The translations under genes were made by a program, and so were the position numbers. The notes below the pieces were generated by a model. The model had not been told where the DNA came from, searched no databases, and saw only the letters and a program-made list of their open reading frames with translations. Below are positions 8,475 through 16,205 of a stretch of DNA of 40,080 nt, in pieces (within the stretch, counting starts at the first letter, position 1; each line of letters begins with the position of its first letter). Origin of the DNA: JAPLKX01 sp035530195 (GTDB lineage: Bacteria; Hydrogenedentota; Hydrogenedentia; Hydrogenedentales; SLHB01); contig DATKVG010000206.1 in assembly GCA_035530195.1 (NCBI GenBank), positions 1-40,080 on the forward strand. Reading direction: 5' to 3'.

Positions 8475-9560
8475 CTATTCCAAAATGTAGTAGAAGATTG
8501 TCGCGAACACTATATCAATAACGATGATAAAGAAAATATCCATAACGACGGCTCTGGTCGTCATCAGGCCGACGCCCCGAGACCCGCCCGAAACCCGGAA
8601 CCCGTTGTGGCATCCGATCAGCACGATCATGATGGCGAACGCGATCGCTTTGAGGAAGCCCTGGACGAGGTCGTCGATGCTGGCGGCGGCGAGGGTTTCG
8701 TTGAACCAGTTGTCGGGCCGGAACTCGAGTACGACGATGCCCCAAACCGCGCCGCCCAGTACGCCGGCAATCAGGCCCAGCGCCACCAGGCAGGGCATCA
8801 CGATCAGCAGCGCGAGGATCTTCGGCGCCACGAGGAATTGCACCACGTTAAGGCCCATGCCACGCAACGCATCGATCTCTTCCTGGACTTTCATCGTCGA
8901 GAGCTCGGCGGCAATGGCGGCGCCCGTGCGGGCTGACACCACGATGGCCGTCATGACGGCGGCCAACTCCCGGGCAAACGCGATGACGATCAGGTCGGCC
9001 ACGTAGATGCCGAGGCCGAACTGCGCGATTTGAGCCGCGGACAGCATGGCGATGATCAGGCCCAGCAGGAAGTTCATCAGGACGTTAATCCGCACCGCCT
9101 TCACGCCCATCTCATAGACTTCGTCGAACCACAGGTTCCAGCGGAACCCCCGGCCCTCGAACGGCGCGATGACGGTCCAATAGATGGAATCGACGACCAG
9201 CCGCATGAAGTCGCCGAACTCGCCGCCCCACTTGTAGGCCCGGTCGCCGAGTTCCTCAAAAAGCCCTTCTTCGTCTTTGTGGCGTTTGGGTGGCGTTTGC
9301 AGGCCGGGCTCGATCATCGTGATGAAGTCGGCGACCCCGTCGCGCTGGCCCTCGTAGCGGAATTGGCCCTGATGGCCGGCGATGTACTGGGCCAAGGCGA
9401 CCATCCATGCGCCGCCGAGGGTGTCCATTTGCTGGGTATCGCGCAGGTCGAGCACGACCGTGTCGCCGCGCGAGACGCCGTGCCGCTTGACGTCATCGAG
9501 GAGGGCCCGACCGGTATCCTGGTCGAGTGTGGCGGGCGCCTGTATGCGTTTTTCGCTCAT
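8475..9560 (-). CDS. mlaE: MlaE-like lipid ABC permease with N-terminal STAS domain
   Basis: This is a 361-aa protein. Residues 1-110 form a STAS-like (MlaB-type) domain, including VVLDLRDTQQMDTLGGAWMV. From about 115 onward it is a MlaE permease with about five membrane segments and the family hallmark ELAAVMTAIVVSARTGAAIA followed by ELSTMKVQEEIDALRGMG. In Proteobacteria the STAS protein MlaB is often separate; here it is fused to the permease, a known arrangement. The start ATG overlaps the ligA stop as ATGA, so translation is probably coupled. It makes an inner-membrane complex with the mlaF and mlaD products and takes part in trafficking lipids between inner and outer membrane. Confidence 0.92.
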   Translation of the reverse strand: MSEKRIQAPATLDQDTGRALLDDVKRHGVSRGDTVVLDLRDTQQMDTLGGAWMVALAQYIAGHQGQFRYEGQRDGVADFITMIEPGLQTPPKRHKDEEGLFEELGDRAYKWGGEFGDFMRLVVDSIYWTVIAPFEGRGFRWNLWFDEVYEMGVKAVRINVLMNFLLGLIIAMLSAAQIAQFGLGIYVADLIVIAFARELAAVMTAIVVSARTGAAIAAELSTMKVQEEIDALRGMGLNVVQFLVAPKILALLIVMPCLVALGLIAGVLGGAVWGIVVLEFRPDNWFNETLAAASIDDLVQGFLKAIAFAIMIVLIGCHNGFRVSGGSRGVGLMTTRAVVMDIFFIIVIDIVFATIFYYILE

Positions 9561-11590
9561 GGGCGGCCTTCTGCCAGCGCCTCGAACTGGTCTTCGGTCA
9601 GCACGGGCACGTTGAGCTTCTTGGCCTTATCGAGTTTCGAGCCGGGGTCGTCGCCGACAAGCACGAAATCGGTCTTTGCACTGACGCTCGAACTGGGCCG
9701 GCCGCCGAGCTGCTTGATGCGCTCGTTGATGGTGTCGCGCGAATAGTTTTTCAGCATGCCCGTAACGACGACGGTTTTGCCTTCGAGCGGCCGCGGCCCG
9801 CCGCCGGCAGCACGCTGCTCGATCAAGTTAACGCCGTGCGCCCGCAGGCTCTCGACCAGCCTGCGGTTGGCCTCGGTGTCGAAAAAGTCGCGGGCACTGC
9901 GGGCGAGCGTTGGCCCGACTTCGTAAATCTCGTTCAGTTCCTGTTCGGACGCCGCCATCAGCGCGTCGATGTCCCCGAAATGGCCGGCGAGGACTTCGGC
10001 GACGTGGCTGCCGACGTGGCGGATGCCAAGCCCGTTGAGCAGCCGCTCGAGCGTCCGGTTCTTGCTGTCTTCGATGGCGGCGACGAGGTTGGACGCGCTC
10101 TTTTGGCCCATCCGTTCGAGGCCGGCCAGCGTGTCGACATCGAGACCGTACAGGTCGGCCGGCGTAGTGACGAGGTTGCGGGTGACGAGCTGGTCGATAA
10201 TGGCGGGGCCGAGCCCGTCGATGTCCATGGCGCCGCGGCTGGCGTAATGCTCGATGCGGGTGCGGACCTGCTGCGGGCAGGCCACGTTGAGGCACCGCAG
10301 ATACACGCCGTCCGGGTCTTTATGGACTTCGCTGCCGCACGACGGGCAGTGCGTGGGGACATGCGTGGGTTTAGCGCCTTTTGGCCGCAACTCGGGAACG
10401 TAGCGGATCACCTGCGGGATGATTTCGCCGGCTTTCTGGACCTCGACAATGTCGCCTTCACGGAGGTCTTTGCGGGCGAGGTCGTCGAAATTGTAGAGGC
10501 TTGCGCGCTTGACCGTGGTGCCGGAAAGCAGGACCGGATCGAGATCGGCGACTGGGGTGAGTGCGCCGCTCTTGCCGACGTTGGCCCAGATGGTGTGGAG
10601 ACGGGTGCGGGCGACTTCGGCGGGGTATTTATAGGCGATAACCCAGCGCGGGGCTTTCGACGTGGCGCCAAGCCGGCGCCGGTGCTCGGCCGAATCGACC
10701 TTGATAACGAGCCCGTCGATGGCGAAATCGAGCCCGGCACGTTTATCGCGCCATTTCTCGCACACCCCGAGGACATCGGCGATGGTTGGGCATCGTTCCG
10801 CGTGCGCGTCGACAGGCAGGCCGTAACTCTTGAGGTTCTTGAGCGTCTGCCAGTGCGAAACCACCTCGGAACCGGGAAGGGGCGCGACGTCGTACAGGGC
10901 CAGTTCGAGCCGCCGCTGCGCGACGAGCCGCGAGTCGAGCAGTTTCAATGCGCCGCCGGTCGCATTGCGGGTGTTGGCCAGGGGCGGCTCGCCGGTCTCT
11001 TCGCGGATCTGGTTGAGGCGGAGCAGGCCTTCGCGCCGCATGTAGACTTCGCCGCGGACCTCGAGCAGGTCGGGATGCTTGCCCTTGAGCCGCATGGGCA
11101 AGCTGCGGATCGTTTTGACGTTCTGCGTCACGTTGTCGCCCCTGTAGCCGTCGCCGCGCGTGGCCGCCCGGCCGTAGACGCCGCGCTCGTACACAATGGA
11201 TATGGCGACACCGTCGATCTTCAGCTCGACTACATATGCCGGCTCTTCCCGCGGCGGCAACCCGCGCCGCACACGCTCGTCGAACTCCGTGATCTCTTCA
11301 AAACTGTACGTGTTGTCGATTGACAGCATCGGGACCGCATGCTCGACGGTCTCAAAGCCGGTCAGGGGCGCCCCGCCTACCCGCTGTGTGGGCGATTCTG
11401 GCGTAACCAGCGACGGGTACTGCTTTTCCAGGTCCTCGAGCTCGCGCAACAGGGCGTCAAACTCGAAATCGCTGATCTCAGGCGCGTTTTCAAGGTAGTA
11501 CAGCCGGTTGTGGTGGTCGATCGCGGCGCGCAACTCCTCGGCGCGCCGGACGGCCTCCGGCGGCACATTTTGATGAGATTTAGCGGGCAT
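9557..11590 (-). CDS. ligA: NAD+-dependent DNA ligase LigA
   Basis: This 677-aa enzyme seals single-strand nicks in replication and repair using NAD+. It is full length for LigA. The Ia domain has YYLENAPEISDFEFD; the adenylation domain has the catalytic KxDG motif ELKIDGVAI with Lys124; the OB fold follows. A four-Cys zinc site is at Cys415, Cys418, Cys433 and Cys439. Helix-hairpin-helix repeats follow (about 455-585), and the C-terminal BRCT domain spans about 598-675. It heads a unit with the mla genes, overlapping mlaE by 4 bp. There is no Shine-Dalgarno before the ATG; a TATAAT lies only 6 bases upstream, suggesting a leaderless or very short-leader transcript. Confidence 0.97.
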   Translation of the reverse strand: MPAKSHQNVPPEAVRRAEELRAAIDHHNRLYYLENAPEISDFEFDALLRELEDLEKQYPSLVTPESPTQRVGGAPLTGFETVEHAVPMLSIDNTYSFEEITEFDERVRRGLPPREEPAYVVELKIDGVAISIVYERGVYGRAATRGDGYRGDNVTQNVKTIRSLPMRLKGKHPDLLEVRGEVYMRREGLLRLNQIREETGEPPLANTRNATGGALKLLDSRLVAQRRLELALYDVAPLPGSEVVSHWQTLKNLKSYGLPVDAHAERCPTIADVLGVCEKWRDKRAGLDFAIDGLVIKVDSAEHRRRLGATSKAPRWVIAYKYPAEVARTRLHTIWANVGKSGALTPVADLDPVLLSGTTVKRASLYNFDDLARKDLREGDIVEVQKAGEIIPQVIRYVPELRPKGAKPTHVPTHCPSCGSEVHKDPDGVYLRCLNVACPQQVRTRIEHYASRGAMDIDGLGPAIIDQLVTRNLVTTPADLYGLDVDTLAGLERMGQKSASNLVAAIEDSKNRTLERLLNGLGIRHVGSHVAEVLAGHFGDIDALMAASEQELNEIYEVGPTLARSARDFFDTEANRRLVESLRAHGVNLIEQRAAGGGPRPLEGKTVVVTGMLKNYSRDTINERIKQLGGRPSSSVSAKTDFVLVGDDPGSKLDKAKKLNVPVLTEDQFEALAEGRP

Positions 11591-11596
11591 ATGGGG

Positions 11597-11602
11597 ATTA
11601 TA
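11597..11602 (-). promoter_or_regulatory. Possible -10 box directly upstream of ligA
   Basis: On the minus strand TATAAT reads 6 bases before the ligA ATG. A TTTACA-like -35 lies at 11623-11628, 20 bases away, which is long; an alternative -10 (GATATA, 11601-11606) gives a 16-base spacer. Either placement would start transcription at or just before the ATG, consistent with the absence of a ribosome site. Confidence 0.4.
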
Positions 11603-11750
11603 TATCAGATTATGAGCACAATTGTAAAGAATAAATCCGGCTCTCGGCCATTTTTGCCGCCTGCCAGACCCCTTCTATTTGAAAATACTTCCGGCGGGGC
11701 AAATAGTTCCGAGGCTCCCACGGAAAGCGCCTAACAAAAGGAATCAGGCA

Positions 11751-11786
11751 GATCGGACGGATCGGACGGATCGGACGGATCAGACC
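11751..11786 (+). repeat. Four tandem 9-bp units at the fucosidase 3' end
   Basis: Three exact copies of GATCGGACG (11751-11777) are followed by a diverged copy GATCAGACC (11778-11786). The array touches the first base of the fucosidase stop codon (11786-11788). The related string GATCGGACGGAT occurs again at 16054-16065, in the spacer before the tRNA gene. Confidence 0.85.
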
Positions 11787-12847
11787 TATCTATCTTCTTG
11801 GGCGCGGATGAGGGCGCCGACTTCGCGGAGCGTTTTGGCGTCGATATCGCGGAGCTTGCCTTGGTAATTGGGGCCGACGTCGATGGAGAAGATGTTGCCG
11901 AATTTGACGGCGCCCTGGTAGTCGTCGAAGATTTTCTGGGCGGTGTGGCAGAGGTTGTCGTGCCGGGCGAGGGAATAGAACCAGTCGGCGCCACCTTCGT
12001 GCTCGGGCAGGATCGGATAGGTGAATTCGGCGGCGAGATAGCCTTTGTACTCGGCCTCGCCCTTCTTGTTGTATGCGCTGGCGGCGGCGTCGCCGATGGG
12101 GCCGGGAGTGCCGCGTTCACGGATAGCGAGCCTGCCGGCGGGCTCGCCGTGGTTGAACCCGACGAAACAGTCGGGCTGGAACTTGTTTACCCACGCCGCG
12201 GTTTCGGGGTGGTTGAGGCCGCCCTCGCCCTGGGCATGGTCCATCCAGTAGAACTCGATGGGGCCGTATTTTGTGCAGAGCTCTTCGAGCTGGGCTTTCT
12301 TCAGCTCGGGATTGTTGCTGGATGCCCAGACGGGGTTGCCCCACTTGGGGCTGCCGGGTATGACGCCGTCCTGTGGGACCGGCTCCTTGATCCAGGTCCA
12401 GTCACCTTCGGAGAAGTAGAGGGCCAGCTTGATGCCGTACTTGTCGCACGATTTGCGGAGCGCGGCAAGGACGTCGATGCCCAGCGGGCTGTTGGTGACT
12501 TTGAACTCGGTCGTTTTCGTGTCCCACAGGCAGAACCCGTCGTGGTGTTTGGCGAGGAAGAGGATGTAGCCCATCCCGGCGTCTTTGGCTACTTGGCACC
12601 ACTGGTCGGTGTCGCAGCCGGTGGCGCGGAAATAGGCCGGGTCGGACACGCCGCGCGTCCATTCGTAGCCGGAAAATGTGCTCAACGACCAGCAGACGAA
12701 CATGCCGAACCGCATGTCGGAGATTTCGCGAGCGCGGACGGCGCTGTCTTTCGGAACCGCTGCTGCGGCATCGGCAAGAGGCGCGGCCGCGACTGGCGCC
12801 ATCGCCAGCAACGCTACAGAGACTTTAAAAACAGTTGATCGAGTCAT
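11786..12847 (-). CDS. Secreted alpha-L-fucosidase, GH29 family
   Basis: This is a 353-aa exported glycoside hydrolase predicted to release terminal L-fucose. I start it at the ATG at 12845-12847: a signal peptide follows at once (MTRSTVFKVSVALLAMAPVAAA) and CGAGGC sits upstream. The 36-codon in-frame extension above has no support. GH29 marks are RFGMFVCWSLSTFSGYEW near residue 46, LAKHHDGFCLW (98-108, substrate-binding His pair), ALYFSEGDW, and IEFYWMDHAQ with the likely nucleophile Asp203. Later RERGTPGP lies in the region where the acid/base is found in relatives. It is compact, without an added lectin or C-terminal beta domain of note. It stands alone, divergent from the ATPase gene at 12976. 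Confidence 0.88.
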   Translation of the reverse strand: MTRSTVFKVSVALLAMAPVAAAPLADAAAAVPKDSAVRAREISDMRFGMFVCWSLSTFSGYEWTRGVSDPAYFRATGCDTDQWCQVAKDAGMGYILFLAKHHDGFCLWDTKTTEFKVTNSPLGIDVLAALRKSCDKYGIKLALYFSEGDWTWIKEPVPQDGVIPGSPKWGNPVWASSNNPELKKAQLEELCTKYGPIEFYWMDHAQGEGGLNHPETAAWVNKFQPDCFVGFNHGEPAGRLAIRERGTPGPIGDAAASAYNKKGEAEYKGYLAAEFTYPILPEHEGGADWFYSLARHDNLCHTAQKIFDDYQGAVKFGNIFSIDVGPNYQGKLRDIDAKTLREVGALIRAQEDR

Positions 12848-12891
12848 AGATGTTGCCTCGTTAGGTCTTGTCCAGGTGATTGGCGCATATG

Positions 12892-12919
12892 CTGACAATA
12901 GACCAGCGTCATCTATAAA
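12892..12919 (+). promoter_or_regulatory. Predicted sigma70-type promoter of the ATPase/TOPRIM-like pair
   Basis: CTGACA (12892-12897, 5/6 to TTGACA), a 16-base spacer and TATAAA (12914-12919, 5/6 to TATAAT) lie 56 bases before the ATG at 12976. A second -10-like TATACT is at 12938-12943. The unit thus seems to have its own promoter, independent of the flanking leftward genes. Confidence 0.55.
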
Positions 12920-12975
12920 GGCAAGCGGCGTATAGGCTATACTAGCCGCCGCCACGAGTGAAGGGCGGAGAACCG

Positions 12976-14250
12976 ATGATAAGACTCATAGAAGCCAAAG
13001 GGTACCGGTGCCTGAAGTATGTGCGACAGTCTCTTGGCCCATTCCACGTCCTCGTTGGGCCGAACGCGAGTGGAAAGACAACGTTCCTTGACGTGATCGC
13101 ATTTCTTGGACAACTCGTTTCAGATGGATTAGATGCAGCTATTGAGGAACGTACGCAGAATTTTGATGATCTCGTCTGGCAGCGTGCGGGGGACGGATTT
13201 GAGCTGGCTATCGAGCTGGCCATACCCCAGGAATATCAGGGGAAACTCGGGCACAAGGATTTTGATGTTGTACGCTATGAGTTATCTATAGGCTGGGACG
13301 GATCAGAGCGCGTCACAATAAGAGACGAAAACGTACTACTGAAGACTCAGACTGAAGACGGGGGAGCATACGCTCAGCCAGATCTCTTTCCTCGCAATGG
13401 AGACTTGCCACGATCAATTATCATGGGAACAGATGTTCCACGTACTCAACCTGTAGTAAGTAAGGATCCTTCAAATAATGTCTGTTTCTATGCTGAGGTT
13501 CAGCCAAAACAAGGCAATCTAGAGGGCTATCGTGAAATAGGTTTTTACACTTTCGGGCCAAGGCGGACCGGGCTCGGAAACTTACCTGAGGACGAAACGC
13601 GATTTCCGATATCCACGTGGCTAAAGAGATTCTTGTCCGGGGCGGTGCAGCGTTTCGTATTGAACAGCTTGTTGATCCGCAAACCGAGTCCGCCCGGAAA
13701 GGGCCGTTTGCTACTGAATGACGGGTCTAACCTGCCTTGGGTCATCGACCACTTAAACAAGACTTCGCCAGATCGATTGAAGGATTGGGTTAAGCACCTA
13801 CAGACGGCGTTGCCGGATCTTGAGCAGATTGAGACGATTGAGCGGCCCGAGGATAAGCACCGATATCTGATGCTTGGATACAAAGGAGGATTGAAGGTTC
13901 CTTCCTGGATGGCTTCGGACGGCACGCTTCGCTTGCTAGCGCTGACACTGCCTGCATATATCCCTGAATTGAAGGGGATATATCTCATTGAAGAGCCAGA
14001 GAACGGAATTCACCCATTGGCAGTGCAAACGATGTTTCAGTCGCTGTCGTCGGTGTATGATGCGCAGGTCCTACTAGCGACGCATTCACCCCTAATCCTC
14101 GGCCTGACGGAGCCAGACAAGGTTCTTTGCTTTTCTAAGACTCCGGAAGGGGCCACGGACATAGTGCTCGGCAGCGAGCACCCGGCTCTCAAGGAATGGC
14201 GAGGGGAGACAGACTTGGGGACACTTTTTGCGGCAGGGGTGTTGGGATGA
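12976..14250 (+). CDS. AAA (ABC/OLD-like) ATPase, first gene of a two-gene module
   Basis: This is a 424-aa ATPase. The ATG at 12976 is chosen over one 18 bases earlier: GGCGGAG precedes it and the protein then starts directly in the first strand, MIRLIEAKGYRCLKYV. Walker A is GPNASGKTT (29-37), the ABC-like signature MASDGTLRLLAL (312-323), Walker B GIYLIEEPENGIHP (334-347) and the H-loop LLATHSP (367-373). The lobes are split by about 270 residues, as in AAA_21/OLD/RecF-type proteins. Unlike OLD or GajA it ends soon after the second lobe, with no fused TOPRIM nuclease. The next gene overlaps by 4 bp and may supply that activity. Base composition is poorer in GC than neighbours (27 of 60 at 13261-13320 against 41 of 60 at 12121-12180), suggesting transfer. 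Anti-phage role is inferred. Confidence 0.88.
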   Translation: MIRLIEAKGYRCLKYVRQSLGPFHVLVGPNASGKTTFLDVIAFLGQLVSDGLDAAIEERTQNFDDLVWQRAGDGFELAIELAIPQEYQGKLGHKDFDVVRYELSIGWDGSERVTIRDENVLLKTQTEDGGAYAQPDLFPRNGDLPRSIIMGTDVPRTQPVVSKDPSNNVCFYAEVQPKQGNLEGYREIGFYTFGPRRTGLGNLPEDETRFPISTWLKRFLSGAVQRFVLNSLLIRKPSPPGKGRLLLNDGSNLPWVIDHLNKTSPDRLKDWVKHLQTALPDLEQIETIERPEDKHRYLMLGYKGGLKVPSWMASDGTLRLLALTLPAYIPELKGIYLIEEPENGIHPLAVQTMFQSLSSVYDAQVLLATHSPLILGLTEPDKVLCFSKTPEGATDIVLGSEHPALKEWRGETDLGTLFAAGVLG

Positions 14251-14888
14251 GTGTTGTGGGGGGACAGAAGGACTTGGTTGTTCTGGTTGCTGATGGAACC
14301 ATGAAGAATGCCTTGATGGGGATACTCAATCGGCCTGAATCGATCGGTATCAGAACTATAACCTTCCAGATTTATCCCCATCATCGCCATGACCCCGGTT
14401 GTTTGCTAGAGTCTCATGATTTCTTAAGTCGGCTTGCCGGCCAATTTCGTCACGCGCTTGTTGTTTTCGACAAAGAGGGGTGCGGTAGAGAGAGTTGTTC
14501 AAGGGGAGGGTTGGAGGCCGAAGTCAGCTTGCGCCTATCAGAATCCGGGTGGGGTGAGCGTGCGCAAGCACTGGTGATCGATCCGGAGCTTGAGGCATGG
14601 GTTTGGAGCGATTCTCCGCATGTTGAGTCAGTCTTGGGTTGGCAGGGACAGAACTGCAGCTTGAGTAGTTGGCTGAAAGACAGGGGATACCTTGAACACG
14701 AGAGCGTCAAGCCCCAAAAGCCTAAAGAGGCTATGAAAGAGGTTCTGAGGCTTGTAAAGAAACCTTTTTCATCGGCTATCCACAGGGAACTGGCGGAGAA
14801 GGTGAGTCTGGAACGTTGTCAAGACGCCGCCTTCCAGCGGCTGAAAACCTTATTGCGGCAGTGGTTTCCGCCGTTGCCATCTGTTTAG
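14247..14888 (+). CDS. Unrecognised 213-aa protein, possible TOPRIM-like nuclease partner
   Basis: It starts at an ATG overlapping the ATPase stop (ATGA), so the two are surely co-translated. I recognise no family firmly. The pattern is three strand-like segments each ending in acidic residues: LVVLVADGTMKNAL (Asp16), HALVVFDKEGCGRE (Asp75, Glu77) and ALVIDPELEAWVW (Asp112, Glu114, Glu116). This order resembles TOPRIM-like folds (RloB, DUF4276, DUF4435/AriB) in which such residues bind metal and cut nucleic acid. The C-terminal third is helical and basic, from SLSSWLKDRGYLE onward. It is smaller than AriB of PARIS (about 300 aa). Composition is AT-rich like the ATPase gene. It ends 2 bp before the convergent URO-D gene. 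Coding status is confident; nuclease function is inference. Confidence 0.8.
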   Translation: MSVVGGQKDLVVLVADGTMKNALMGILNRPESIGIRTITFQIYPHHRHDPGCLLESHDFLSRLAGQFRHALVVFDKEGCGRESCSRGGLEAEVSLRLSESGWGERAQALVIDPELEAWVWSDSPHVESVLGWQGQNCSLSSWLKDRGYLEHESVKPQKPKEAMKEVLRLVKKPFSSAIHRELAEKVSLERCQDAAFQRLKTLLRQWFPPLPSV

Positions 14889-14890
14889 GC

Positions 14891-15904
14891 TTATCCGCAC
14901 TGGCTGCGGGCGTAATCGCGCATGACGCGGACGTTTTCGTGGGGGGTGTCTCGGACGACTTCGCAGCCGGCGCTGACGATGTAGTTGTTGCCGGCTTTTT
15001 TGTGGCAGTCGGCGATGGCGGCTGCGACGGACTTGGGGGTGCCGTTGCGTAGTACGGCGACGGGGTCGATGTTGCCGAGCAGGACTTGGCGGGGGCCCAT
15101 TGCGGCGCGCGCGGCGTCGAGGGGCGCGGGCCAGTCGAGGTCGACGATTTCGCAGCCGAGCCGGCCCATCCCGTCGAGTATGGGGGCGGTGTGGCCGCAG
15201 ATGTGGAGGCGGACTCGACCGCCGAGCGCGTGGACGCCGTCGACCATGCGTTTTTCGTATGGCCAGACGTATTGGTTGTAGATGTCGGGCCCGACAAGCG
15301 ATGCGGCGGCGTCGCCGATGCCGATGATGTCGGCGCCGGCGTCGATTTGTGCGCGAGCGAACCGGAGTTCCATTTCGAGGACGAACTCGAACAGGTCGCG
15401 GACGAAATCCGGGTCTTCGTAAAAGTCCATCATGAGCGTGTTGATGCCGCGGAGGTCTGCGGCTTCGGCGATGGGGCCTTCAATCCAGCCTTCGACGAGT
15501 TTTTCGGCGCCGACGCGCTGTTTCAGCAGGCTGATGGCGTTGACGCGGTCGTGCATCCGGCCGCCGCCGAGCGGGTCGGGTGCGCGGAGCGAGGCGAGTG
15601 CGGATTTGTCGGTGAGCCGGGCGTGAAGTTCGTCGATTGCGGGGGGCTGGTTTTCGAAGTAGACGATTGCGGCTTCGCAGTCGGCGGCTTCCCGGGCAGG
15701 ATCGGAAATGGCGGAAACGAAATCGAAATCAAAGGCTTCGGCAACGCGGATTTGAGCGTCCGCAAGGACACGGTGATCGGCGGCGTAGCGGCCGTATGGA
15801 ACGCCGGCGAAATCGGCGGCAAACATCATAGTGATCGGCATGAACGGCAGGCAATCGGTCTGCCGGCCTTCGATCATCGCCAGAATGCGCTCGCGACCGG
15901 TCAT
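14891..15904 (-). CDS. Uroporphyrinogen-decarboxylase-family protein (methyltransferase-like)
   Basis: This is a 337-aa TIM-barrel protein of the URO-D superfamily. The start at 15902-15904 has a near-perfect AAGGAGGA site 6-7 bases upstream. The open frame runs back to 16153 only because it crosses the antisense strand of the tRNA. It begins MTGRERILAMIEGRQTDCLP, a standard opening for the non-HemE branch. HICGHTAP and the later SAGCEV give the His-x-Cys...Cys zinc ligands known from methylcobamide:CoM methyltransferases (MtaA/MtbA type). The arginine-rich HemE active-site opening is absent, so it is more likely a methyl-transfer enzyme acting on a corrinoid partner than a haem enzyme. No corrinoid protein gene is adjacent. 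Substrate unknown. Confidence 0.85.
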   Translation of the reverse strand: MTGRERILAMIEGRQTDCLPFMPITMMFAADFAGVPYGRYAADHRVLADAQIRVAEAFDFDFVSAISDPAREAADCEAAIVYFENQPPAIDELHARLTDKSALASLRAPDPLGGGRMHDRVNAISLLKQRVGAEKLVEGWIEGPIAEAADLRGINTLMMDFYEDPDFVRDLFEFVLEMELRFARAQIDAGADIIGIGDAAASLVGPDIYNQYVWPYEKRMVDGVHALGGRVRLHICGHTAPILDGMGRLGCEIVDLDWPAPLDAARAAMGPRQVLLGNIDPVAVLRNGTPKSVAAAIADCHKKAGNNYIVSAGCEVVRDTPHENVRVMRDYARSQCG

Positions 15905-16074
15905 CAAAAGTCCTCCTTGGGTTCGGCCCACTCTACCATTTTGGCGACGGCGGCAGCCACGTTCTGAATTGGACCGATCCGACGGCTGAGACTCGCGGTC
16001 TCGGGCCGTGAGAAGCCGTCGCACGTTGGCGCGGGTCTGGGTCAGTATGTTAAGATCGGACGGATGGGGGACGT

Positions 16075-16152
16075 CGGGGCGTAGCGCAGCCCGGTTAGCG
16101 CGCTTGGTTTGGGACCAAGAGGTCGCCGGTTCGAATCCGGCCGCCCCGACCA
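16075..16152 (+). tRNA. tRNA-Pro (anticodon UGG)
   Basis: A complete cloverleaf of 78 bases including the encoded CCA (16150-16152). The acceptor stem is CGGGGCG (16075-16081) with CGCCCCG (16142-16148), discriminator A16149. The anticodon arm is CTTGG/CCAAG with loop TTTGGGA, giving anticodon TGG for proline CCN codons. The T arm is CCGG-TTCGAAT-CCGG. The antisense strand encodes the familiar false peptide GFEPATSWSQTKRANRAALR. Confidence 0.97.
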
Positions 16153-16205
16153 TTTCTTCTGATTAAGCATATTGCTGGCGCAGAGCCTATTGGAGAGGGT
16201 CTGAC

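Noticed and set aside
7062..8936. A 624-codon plus-strand frame across the mla genes
   Set aside because: Antisense shadow of three intact Mla genes; typical of GC-rich DNA.
1412..14888. A single large defence island
   Set aside because: The two immune-like loci are separated by housekeeping ligA-mla genes and a fucosidase, so they look independent.
14891..15904. Haem-pathway HemE
   Set aside because: The HemE N-terminal arginine motif is missing and a His-x-Cys...Cys zinc pattern is present.
15905..16153. 83-codon N-terminal extension of the URO-D-family gene
   Set aside because: It is the antisense reading of tRNA-Pro (GFEPATSWSQTKRANRAALR) plus spacer, and the true start at 15904 has a strong ribosome site.
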